64,000 nucleotides of DNA from Fistulifera solaris (Eukaryota; Bacillariophyta; Bacillariophyceae; Naviculales; Stauroneidaceae). The stretch is taken from assembly GCA_030295235.1 (NCBI GenBank), contig AP026135.1, positions 211,001 to 275,000 on the forward strand, given 5' to 3'. Positions 55,654 through 64,000 of this stretch are shown piece after piece. A program made the position numbers and the translations under genes. Numbering within the stretch: the stretch's first letter is position 1; every line of letters begins with the position of its first letter. The notes beneath the pieces were generated by a model. That model made no database searches. It saw only the letters and a program-made list of their open reading frames with translations, and was not told the DNA's origin.

Positions 55654-55956
55654 AATGTTGTGTAGAAACAGTTTGTTTACTATGTATTCTAAGGACCCTT
55701 TGTTTTCGCCTCGGTTTTTTCGCCGAACAATATCCTTTTGCCAAACGGACTAGCAATTTGAAAACTTTCGGAGTGGATGCTGCCGCGTATCTTTCCACAC
55801 GTCACAAATCAAGAAGTCATAGGATATCCTTTGTTTAGATTGCTTTACAAGTGCTTCCACAGAAGCAAAATGCCCACGTTTGATGACTAGAAATGCCTCT
55901 TCTGCGTTGAAGCTAGAATTACAAATTAAAGACGACACTTGACGAAAGATGCGATG

Positions 55957-56921
55957 TCATCGATCCAAGAAACGCTTCAAAAGAGCAGTCGTATCTTGTG
56001 GGGCTTCCGCGTGAACCCAATGTCCAGCACCTTTGATGGTCGTCAACAAATGGTTTGGAAAATACTCGCCAATGCGGTCCATGTACGCATGTCGAACAAA
56101 TCGAGATTGACCACCATGGATAAGGAATACATCACCATGATACTGGTGCACCGATGGATCGATATCGAACGAAGCAAGTGCTTCGATCTGCTTCACAATA
56201 CTGGAAATCGGTATCTTCCAATTCGATTCTTTTGCACCCCAATTCGTGAGTATAAAAGCGCGCAAGGCCGAGTCCGGAATTGCCGGTAGCAGCAATTGAT
56301 CGACCTCTTTTTGGACGAACCGACGGGTATTCTATCCAGAAGAAACAATATGTCAACAACGGCTTTCCAAGGTGCATCCTCCTGTGTGTAAGGAACCGGT
56401 GCAATATCTAACACGACGAGTCCATCGACTCGTTCCGGAGCCGTCAAAGCAACCGTCTGCGCCACTTTTCCTCCCATGCTGTGCCCCACGAGTACAGCAC
56501 GGTCGATTCCGTGTCGATCGAGGAATTGCAAGACATCGGCCGCCATGTCGGTATACGTCATTTCAGGAACGGCTTGTGTAGCCGCTGTGTCGCCGTGGTT
56601 CCGTAAATCGACAGCCGTGACACGTCGTGGCTTTTCCAGTTGTTGTGCGAGCGAGCGGCCGATGGTGGCGAAATTTCGTCGGTTCCCGAGCAATCCGTGC
56701 AAGAGTAAAACAGGAGGTGCGTCGGCGGCATTCGGTTCTGGAAGAACAAAGTCCGTGTAATGCAAATCGACCGTATTCACTGCTGTTGAAAAAGCTGCCA
56801 TGCTTTTTGTTGAGAAGAAGATCTTTCCTGAAAAGGCGTTTGCTGCAGGTATGGATATTATAGCAACAGCAGCACAAGAATAGAGCGTTCTTCTCCAGAA
56901 TGGTCGCTTTCGACTCAGCAT
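55957..56921 (-). CDS. Plastid-targeted alpha/beta hydrolase (ABHD11/YbfF-like)
   Basis: From ATG 56,921 the N-terminus is MLSRKRPFWRRTLYSC, a hydrophobic helix and AANAFSG, the diatom plastid-import cleavage pattern. Earlier in-frame ATGs (56,957 and 57,134) are possible. The core has VLLLHGLLGNRRNFATIG (oxyanion HG), DLRNHGDT, the nucleophile elbow VGHSMGGKVAQ, and near the end the acid in the LIHGGQSRF region and the catalytic His in GAGHWVHAE. Frame breaks at the TT run 56330-56331; one more base gives DRNTRRFVQKEVDQLL and 966 nt, 321 residues. Probably an esterase or thioesterase. Confidence 0.82.
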
Positions 56922-57610
56922 GTGCTTGTGATGTTGCAGACGAAAAGCAGTTGTCATTGTTGCCGTTCGGTGAATTGAGCGTGCCTTTAAGCTTCTGTTT
57001 TTCCTGTGCAAGAGAGAGGAGTTGCTGCGTCGAATACTTGGTAATAGACTAGAGCTTTGACTACGTCCAACGTAGCAACAAGAAAATGATCGTTTATGAG
57101 AAAGGAGACGTTGCCAAAAAGTGCACATCATCACGAAGACAGATTAGATTTTTCACGAATAAATCAGTACCGTTTCGTCGAAAAACACTATAACTCGCTA
57201 ATCACTTGTCCAAAATACTTGTTTAGGCAAAATTGAGTTTATTATTCCTTTTTTCGCAAGAAATAGGTCTACCTGGTACATTTTTGGTTATTGGTGGCAT
57301 GGGAGCTCTGATGAGGAAAGACAAACGCACGTCCGGTGATTGCATGCACGATGCGCGACTGCGACAAGAACTCTTCTTGAAACACGATACCAGGTACCGT
57401 ACCTTGTACACGTGTCGGTCTTTACAAAACAGTCTTAGGATTTTCCAGCAGACAAAGTCGCAGTCACTAAGTAAGACGAACTACACTGGCTGATAGAGTA
57501 CAAAGGCCGTTGCCGACTGGCGACAAAACGTCTCTCAGTGATTTTTGGCTCAGATTGCGCCCGTAGATTTGCAGACATTTTATTTTCTGCAGCTGCAGGG
57601 AAAACGCACG
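56922..57610. other. Divergent intergenic region, hydrolase and CK1 genes
   Basis: 689 bp. Contains CCAGGTACCGTACCTTGTAC (57,390-57,409), another GTAC-rich group. The first part may be transcribed leader of the hydrolase gene because its frame stays open to 57,134. Confidence 0.4.
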
Positions 57611-58926
57611 ATGCAGTCGTCTATCTCGGTACGAATCCTACGTCGGTTGTACGTGCTCTTTCTCGACCATGGCGGTCGCTCATCTTTGTCTTTTTCTTCC
57701 CTAATATTGATTGACAGAAATATCGTATAACTAAAAGGGTAGGTGGGGGATCCTTTGGTGACATTTACCTTGGGGTTGGCGCAAACGGCGAAAAGGTGCG
57801 TGCTCTGGTCATAATTTATTCGAGATCTGCTCCTCGGTCGTGAAGTGATGGTCATTGAAGTGAATGACCTCGCTGTGGAAGTCCCAAGCGTACGTTTAGA
57901 CCCAGAAACTCTATCGTGACCTATAAAAATTGCTGCTGAAGTCAGAACTGAGAGACACTAGTTCTTTGTTCTCGGTCTAGTCGATCTACTCTTTCGTCAT
58001 CTTTTACTACTTTCGCCTCGTTCGGCCTTTTTCAATATCTATACCTTGCGCTCTAACGGTTACATTATGATCACTATAAATAAAAACAGGTTGCTGTCAA
58101 ATTCGAGAAACACGGGGCTCGCTGTCCCCAGCTTCGTCATGAGTACAAAGTCTATCGTGAACTGCAAAATGCTCCCGGCTTTGCCAAAGTGCACTATTTC
58201 GGGACACAAGATTCGTACAATTTAATGGTTATGGATCTTTTAGGTCCGTCATTGGAGGATCAATTTAATAAGTGCGGCCGTCGCTTTTCACTGAAGACTG
58301 TTCTGATGATTGCCGATCAAATGCTGGAGCGTGTGGAATTGATGCATTCTCGTCATCTGATTCATAGAGACATTAAACCCGCAAACTTTGTGACAGATGC
58401 AGGAGGGCGTGCGAACGGAAACTTTATTTACTGCATTGACTTTGGATTGTCGAAGCGATACCGACACCCTCGCACACTACAACACATTCCCCAGCGCGAA
58501 GGACGTTCGTTGACAGGTACGCCGAGATACGCGTCGATCAATAATCACTTGGGTGTAGAGCAGTCTCGTCGAGACGATCTGGAGTCCATTGGCTACGTCT
58601 TGGTGTACTTTCTCAAAGGAGGACTTCCCTGGCAAGGACTAAAAGCCAAGTCGGCGACAAAAAAGTACAAGCTAATTATGGAGAAAAAGCAACAGATTAC
58701 CATTCCTGCCTTATGTCAAGGATGTCCCAGCCAGTTTGCAGAGTACCTCGCTTATTGCCGTTCCTTGAAATTTGAAGCAAAACCCAACATAGCGTACCTT
58801 CGTGGGATGTTCCGTGATCTGTTCCGCTCCCAAGGTTACACAAACAATCACAGCAGCTTGGATTGGGATTGGAACCGTGTTGAAGGAAGTGCGAGTGAAA
58901 AACCAGCTGGCGAGGTCGTGGAATAA
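57611..58926 (+). CDS. Casein kinase 1 family protein kinase
   Basis: Exons 57611-57628 (18 nt, MQSSIS), 57718-57795 and 58090-58926; introns 89 and 294 bp; 310 residues. The Gly loop is in exon 2 (RVGGGSFGDIYLG) and exon 3 begins VAVKFEKHGA with the catalytic Lys. Kinase motifs: HRDIKPANF, DFGLSKRY in place of DFG plus the CK1-specific loop, and the CK1 signature replacing APE (GTPRYASINNHLGVEQSRRD). No long C-terminal tail, so it is close to the minimal kinase domain. CK1 enzymes act in clock, Wnt-like, traffic and DNA repair signalling. Start choice rests on the splice reading KYRITKR directly after the 18 nt exon. Confidence 0.88.
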
Positions 58927-59721
58927 ATCTTTTCAGGGACGATTTAGGATAATATATCTTCAACTTAGTAATGTGGACAGTATTTACCGTAGGCTTGACA
59001 TTGGGTCGTATTAGAGACAGGCATGCCTCAACTTTTTGACTAGGTCTACTCTGTATTTTTTGTGCGTCGAGAAGATAGTGACAAAGAATTCGAACAGTCA
59101 ACTAATAAGGGCTGATGACTCGACCTGACTTTCTCAACAACCTGAAACCTGATTGGCGGTCGAAATTTTTTGTCAAGAATGAATAGGAGTTTATGTTTTG
59201 AGTCACGGCGTGGTTGTCGGTCGGCAAGTGGGGTCCGCCTAATCTCATTTGGGGGGCAAATAAGTTGCTCTCTATGATGAAGAGCGACATAACTGAGTCG
59301 TTGCTGAGACGCATTTTATTTTTATCTTACTCCGTACTTGTCTTACTATCCATGATTTATTCAAACACGGATTCATATTGGTACCGGATCAGTTGTTCTA
59401 AACTTAACATTTCCATAACCGCTAAGATTATGGATTACTCCTTACCGCTCTACTGGAACCATTTTACACGCAAAACCGAAAAGGAAAAGGACTACCTTGA
59501 CAGATCGACAACATCTTGCATTTTACTCAGTGATAATACACAAGAAAACGGCACCATGGTCAAGGTGGGTAGAATTTCCTAAAATCGAGATTTGAAGCGT
59601 ATGTGCGGATGGCAAGGGAGGGTCGTCTTTTGCCTGTGAATATTAGTTGGAGATGTGCCGGCTTTCCTTTTGTAGTCGTTGTGTATTAGCATTACGCAAT
59701 ACATTCTAACACGGTTCTCTT
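58927..59721. other. Intergenic region between convergent genes
   Basis: 795 bp after CK1. A 122-codon ORF at 59,214 has Ser/Lys-rich content with no recognisable domain and is not called. ACTCCGTACTTG at 59,330. Confidence 0.35.
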
Positions 59722-60006
59722 TTATTCGAATCTCTCGTCACTGATCAATTCGTGTTTTATTCGGAACGTTTCAAACAATAACAGCAAAAGAACACTTGCG
59801 CTCACAACAACACACACAAGGCCCACCGAAACGGAATCAAGGTCCGCCAGAGAACTCGCTACGTTTCTCAGAAGGGAAAAGACCCTAAATTTCTGCGCAA
59901 TCAGAAGTTCGCTAAAAAGTACAATGGCAGCAAGCGAACACATGACGAGTAGAGTGGTGGAGATAGGACCCTGAAAATGTTGACGAATTCGAAACATGAA
60001 TATCAT
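59722..60006 (-). CDS. Small two-helix membrane protein candidate
   Basis: 94 residues. Basic start (FRIRQHFQG), first membrane helix ([21 protein letters not shown]), a short loop with [16 protein letters not shown], second helix ([18 protein letters not shown]) and a charged end ([13 protein letters not shown]). The clean helix-loop-helix layout with polar ends is more gene-like than most short ORFs here, but no family is recognised. Confidence 0.4.
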   Translation of the reverse strand: MIFMFRIRQHFQGPISTTLLVMCSLAAIVLFSELLIAQKFRVFSLLRNVASSLADLDSVSVGLVCVVVSASVLLLLLFETFRIKHELISDERFE

Positions 60007-60152
60007 ATAAATTTCATCGTAAAAGCCACTTCATTCATCTAAAAAGATTTCGCTTTATTTCAAACCAAGGTTCTTTCTGAACTCTTGTTCTAATTATTGA
60101 TCTGCGAATGAACATGAGCCGTGTAAAGTCCACGACCGTTGTCGAATTGTTT

Positions 60153-61151
60153 TCAAAGTTTCCCTTGGCGATAATCCTGTATTAGTTTCACGAACTCGTG
60201 CTTCTCCATTAGACCCGTAGCTTGTTTGCTCAAACCAGCATTGCGTATCTCCGCTTTCAATTCTTTCACTGACATGGTGGAGGGGTCGGGTAGCGTCACC
60301 AGACAGGTATCATCGGGCGGCAATACTTGTTGAAGGAACGCCTTGACGGCCGCCAACTCATTGGGACTGACCGTGTGCGGAATCGGATACGATTGGAGTT
60401 CGTACTTCTGCACACCTTTGGATTGAAGCATCTTTTGTGACTTTTCGGCCATGGCGTACGGAACTATCACATCTTGTGTGCCGTGACAGTGCAGAATGGG
60501 GGTTGAAGGTTGTTGGACCTTTAGTTGTGCGGCGGCCGGAACATAACCCGACATAACGACGATTCCGGCCAATTGTTGCGATAACTGCAGCCCCGTAAAC
60601 AGAGAAAGTGCTCCACCTTGTGAAAAGCCCGCCAAAACCATTCGATTGTAGGGCAATCCGAACTTGTCATGCTCTTCTTGTAAAATTTCAGCAATCCGGG
60701 CCTGCGATTCACTAATACCTTGGCAATTTTCGTTCGAGCGCTCATCCAATCCAACAATGTCGTACCAAGAGGGCATCGACATACCCATATTCAAAGTAAC
60801 AGGCTGCGTAGGAGCCGTCGGGAGAACAAACTTCACGTATGGCATGGCGCGAGCCAAGTTCTATCGTTGTCGGTGATGGCAATACAGGAAAACGATTCTT
60901 AGAACCGATACTATACTATTACTAGTCATCAAACTTTTTGCAAAACTCACCTCGGCAACATCGGCAAATCCTTCGGCCGTATCTCCCAAACCGTGCGAGA
61001 TGACCACTAGAGCACTTTGTTCTTGCGCTCGCTTGGGAGATATCGTAATAGTCCCATCCGAAGTTCGTTGTGTCGAGAAGGACATAGTTGGCGCTACTAA
61101 ACAAGAGGTTGTGAAATACAGGAAGCGAGGGATGCGTCGGGCAATCAGCAT
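60153..61151 (-). CDS. Acyl-protein thioesterase (LYPLA/APT1 family) with C-terminal SAP-like extension
   Basis: Exons 61151-60951 and 60860-60153 (90 bp intron), 302 residues; a start at the second Met (MSFSTQ) would remove a 22-residue hydrophobic/basic leader. Hydrolase marks: VVISHGLGDTAEGFADVAE, FVLPTAPTQPVTLNMG, MPSWYDIVGL, the Ser in AGFSQGGALS, Asp in HGTQDVIVP, and His in YPIPHTVS. These enzymes remove palmitate from membrane-associated proteins. After the catalytic domain are about 40 extra residues, VKELKAEIRNAGLSKQATG and EKHEFVKLIQDY, resembling the SAP-like fold of MANF/ARMET C-termini. That extension is unusual for APT. Confidence 0.88.
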
Positions 61152-61618
61152 GCAACAGAGACGAAAGAGAAAGGTGCAAAGCGGAGCGAAGAATAGTTGA
61201 GTGATGAAAGAAAAGCGTTTGCGTCGGTCAGGCTTTTGATATTTCCCCGCAATATGATTCGGTCGTTCTGAGAAGCTATTGCCTGTAAATGATTAGACAG
61301 AATGTATCCTTTTTCGATGATTACAAAGTATGGTAAACGCAGGATCGTCGGCTTATCTTTTTTCGCCAAAATGCTTTCGAAGCTCCAAAGAAAAGCCGTT
61401 CCGACTCGACTTTTAGTGACCCTGGTTTACACTATCTAAAAAAATCAAGCCGCTACGACATCATAAATATGCCTGCTAGAGTGGTGTAGTTTGTACTCAC
61501 ACAAGACTCGACCGACGTATGACATTTGAGCGTGTCTGCTGTCTGCTGTGTTTTGTTCGACGACGTCCGCGACAAAGAGAAAAAAGGGAAATGCTGCCTT
61601 CTCCTTGCATCATTTCCG
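61152..61618. other. Divergent intergenic region, thioesterase and apyrase genes
   Basis: 467 bp with no supported ORF except an in-frame upward extension of the apyrase frame to 61,526 lacking ATG. Confidence 0.35.
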
Positions 61619-63273
61619 ATGACTGTTGATCGGAGTCAACCCAGTTTTTCTCCTTCTTATCACCGATCTCTGTATCTATCCTTATTACTACTTTGTTTTA
61701 TAAGGCCTTCCTCTAGCTTTGTGCTGCTGTCACCTGGAGTTTTATTCGCAATTTCGCACAAAATTCAACGACGAACTGTCTCAGTCCCCTCCGACTTGTT
61801 TAGTGTGGAAGAAGACCTCGAGTTGGGCGGAAGTGAGAATCAAAACACTAATAGCAGTCCTCCTCCCTCTCCAGATTCTTCGAAAAAGTCGCGCGTTATT
61901 AGTCCACCGCTCTGGACACGCCGCTTCTTCAGCAACATGAACATTGCGTCTCCCGCTCCCTCGTCGTCCAACATTCGTGTGCCCTCCCTCACAAGGTCCG
62001 AATCACGCGCTTACCCGCGTCAAGACACGCGCGGTATGCTCTCGACATTTCAGTATTATTTGCGGCAACACACCCGCGCCGTCGGAGTCGTCCTGGCGGT
62101 CACCATCTTTGTCGTAGTCTTGACCTCGGATTTCGTCTACGATCATTTCCCCGTACGAGCGTCCGGAACGACGTTGTTGCGCGGCGGTGGTGGCGATTCG
62201 GGATCGTATTTTAACTTTGCGGGGGCACAAAATCCGGGCTATTTTCGCATCGAGCATTCGGTCATTCATGAAGATGATCGAATTACGGGTTATCACTTTG
62301 GAATGCTCACCGACCTCGACACACTCAGTCGCGTGCCCGGATCGAGTAAACCAACCTTTCAAAGTCACTTAGTGGCGGGGACGCTCCATGTGAAGGGTAA
62401 AAACAAGTACGAGATTACCTTTGATGACACGCCAATTCGACATTTGGTGACCGGGCATAACGAAGCCGGAAGAGGTGCCGAGTTTAGTGAGTTGACGGTC
62501 TTTGACAATCGCTTAATCACTGCCGATGATCGAACAGGAGATATTTTTGAAATTCTCAATACACCGACGGGACAAGACTCCTACGCGGTACCTCGACTGG
62601 TGATTACCGAAGGAGATGGTGACACGGATAAGGGTATGAAGTGGGAATGGTCCACCGTAAAGGGAGACGAACTGTACTTGGGATCGATGGGAAAAGAATT
62701 TACGAACAAGAATGGCGAGATTGTGAATGTGAACAATTTATGGATCGCTGTGATTAACAAGCGAGGTGAATATAGACGTGAGAATTGGGTGAAAGCGTAT
62801 GATGTGGTCAGACGGGCATTGGGGGCCGAGTCTCCGGGGTACATTGTGATCGAATCGGTCAACTGGTCGGAACATTTGAAGAAGTGGGTCTTTTACCTCG
62901 ACGTATCTCGCAAGGAGAAACCTATAATGATGTTCTTGATGAGAAACGCGGTGGTCAGCAGTTGGTTCTCGTGGACGAGACGTTTACCAAAACTCAGGTA
63001 GTAAATTTGAATTTGGAGAGTAAGGACCCGCTCAAAGGCTTCTCCTCCTTCTCGTTTGTTCCCAATACCCAAGATAAGCATGCCATCGCTATTCGATCTG
63101 TGGAAGAAGATTGTGCGCTGGACGACGAATCTCTCTGCAAGCAAAGGTCGTACGTGGTTGTAATTGATATCCTCACGGGCGAATCGCTTGCCCCTGAGGT
63201 CAAGTACGAGCACGACTGGAAATTTGAAGGAATTGAATTTTTTAATCCCTACGATGTCCCTTCGAGAGCTTGA
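61619..63273 (+). CDS. Calcium-activated nucleotidase/apyrase (CANT1 family)
   Basis: From ATG 61,619. An N-terminal hydrophobic segment (SLYLSLLLLCFI), a Ser/Pro-rich linker, then a membrane helix (AVGVVLAVTIFVVVLTSDFVY) suggest a type II Golgi or ER protein with lumenal catalytic domain. The five-bladed propeller has the CANT1 marks GAEFSELTVFDNRLITADDR, GMKWEWSTVKGDELYLGSMG, PGYIVIESVNWSEHLKKW, DEKRGGQQLVLVDE, GFSSFSFVPNTQD and KFEGIEF. The frame breaks at T run 62891-62894; one more T gives FLPRRISQG and 1,656 nt, 551 residues. It hydrolyses UDP/GDP made by glycosyl transfer in the secretory pathway. Confidence 0.9.
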
Positions 63274-63458
63274 AATGACATGTCGTCATCTTTGTGTGAT
63301 GTAAAATTTCAGCAAACTCACTTGGGCAAGATGCTTTGGATCAGAGTTAGAAATGATGCTAGGTCTCAATTATTTTTTATTTTGTGTGAAATTTGCGAAG
63401 TGTCTATGATTTTATTGAATGTCAAAGGGTTGATAATATGAGGCAAGTGCCAATCAAG

Positions 63459-64000
63459 TCATTCACGAGTAACAACGCTGTCTTCTGACAAAAACTGTTC
63501 AGCAGGCTTGGCATGCAAATCGTTTCGTTGCGGTAGGGGGAATGAGTAACGGCTCGTACGTAAGCTGGAAGCAAGGATTGCTGGCTTGTCATCATGGTAT
63601 ACAAGGTGCTCTTTAGAAGCGGCTGTTGAATGTAGCAAGACTTTCTTCGTAGTTTCCTCTACTTTGCTGCGTCCTCGCAAAAGACGACATTCATCATGCT
63701 GGGTTGAAGACGCATCGGATTCGACTTTTGGCTATTATTGCAGCCACGTCTTCATGAGTAGCCCGAAATGTGTCACATTCATCGATACTGATCATTCGGT
63801 CCCCAATCTCGACTTTACCAAGAAGCGGGCTATAGTCTTTTACGCGCTTGATGACGGGACCGAATGAATCATAGTGGAATTCTATTCCTAGCTTTCCATA
63901 CCGCGATACCCGGACAGTGTTCTTTTCCTGACCTCGACTCGGATGGATGATTGATGGCGACACGATTTCATACTTGAATTTCGATCGCGTGCGCGGAGTT
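63459..64000 (-). CDS. PDZ domain protein, C-terminal part (partial)
   Basis: Open from the right edge, so the start is outside the window. Residues near the edge are basic. A PDZ-like domain reads VSRYGKLGIEFHYDSFGPVI, then KDYSPLLGKVEIGDRMISID and the helix THEDVAAIIA. The carboxylate-binding loop (GKLGIEF) fits. The frame closes at 63,694 in the sequence as given. Removing one base from T run 63726-63729 would let it continue through DASSTQHDECRLLRGRSK to a stop at 63,459. The tail is Ser/Lys-rich with no domain. Confidence 0.6.

Noticed and set aside
59214-59582. 122-codon plus-strand ORF after CK1
   Set aside because: Composition is not gene-like, and there is no family resemblance or clear promoter space.
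1-64000. tRNA or other structured RNA genes
   Set aside because: I looked for cloverleaf-like blocks and conserved A/B box words in the intergenic gaps and found none convincing; a covariance-model scan would be decisive.

Overview
This 64 kb window looks like nuclear DNA of a pennate diatom, close to Phaeodactylum. It has fucoxanthin chlorophyll a/c proteins with signal peptides ending in the AFAP motif of bipartite plastid targeting, several other genes with the same type of leader, and a Ty1/copia element of the diatom type. Genes are compact and intron-poor (most introns 60-125 bp), on both strands, often head to head over 300-500 bp. No tRNA, rRNA or CRISPR array was recognised.

Layout, left to right. 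0-16 kb: end of V-ATPase subunit B, a plastid-targeted membrane protein, a RING protein, IP5 2-kinase, RNA polymerase I second subunit, two tail-to-tail Lhc/FCP genes, branched-chain ketoacid dehydrogenase E1 alpha. 16-27 kb: a complex I B12-like protein, a UBA/UAS/UBX protein, an MBD4-like DNA glycosylase, then two 1,265 bp inverted repeat arms, each with the same secreted two-domain protein gene, on either side of an auxilin-like J-domain gene. 27-34 kb: mitochondrial bL34, AP-3 beta, a PITH protein, a CCR4-like phosphodiesterase. 34.6-41.7 kb: a full-length copia retrotransposon with 451/452 bp LTRs and a CGCCG target duplication, lying in the short divergent promoter between the phosphodiesterase and ETF beta. 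41.8-64 kb: ETF beta, V-ATPase subunit c, MoaD/MOCS2A, a large unknown protein, a Sec6-like exocyst protein, MDP-1, a CDGSH protein, an unknown coiled-coil protein, a decayed coding region, an alpha/beta hydrolase, casein kinase 1, an acyl-protein thioesterase, an apyrase and a partial PDZ protein.

Several genes share processes. V-ATPase B and c, AP-3 beta, auxilin-like, exocyst and the thioesterase belong to endomembrane traffic. BCKDH E1 alpha and ETF beta belong to mitochondrial branched-chain amino acid and acyl-CoA oxidation. The two Lhc proteins harvest light in the plastid. Nothing suggests a co-regulated cluster.

One property affects the whole reading. At least thirteen otherwise well conserved genes or gene regions are broken only by single-base length changes inside homopolymer runs, and frame arithmetic closes exactly when each run is changed by one base. 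Most of these breaks are therefore probably sequencing or assembly errors rather than pseudogenes. The clearest biological signals are the identical inverted repeat arms inside diverged flanks, which suggest gene conversion, the retrotransposon in a shared promoter, and a recurring GTAC-N3-GTAC motif in intergenic DNA.
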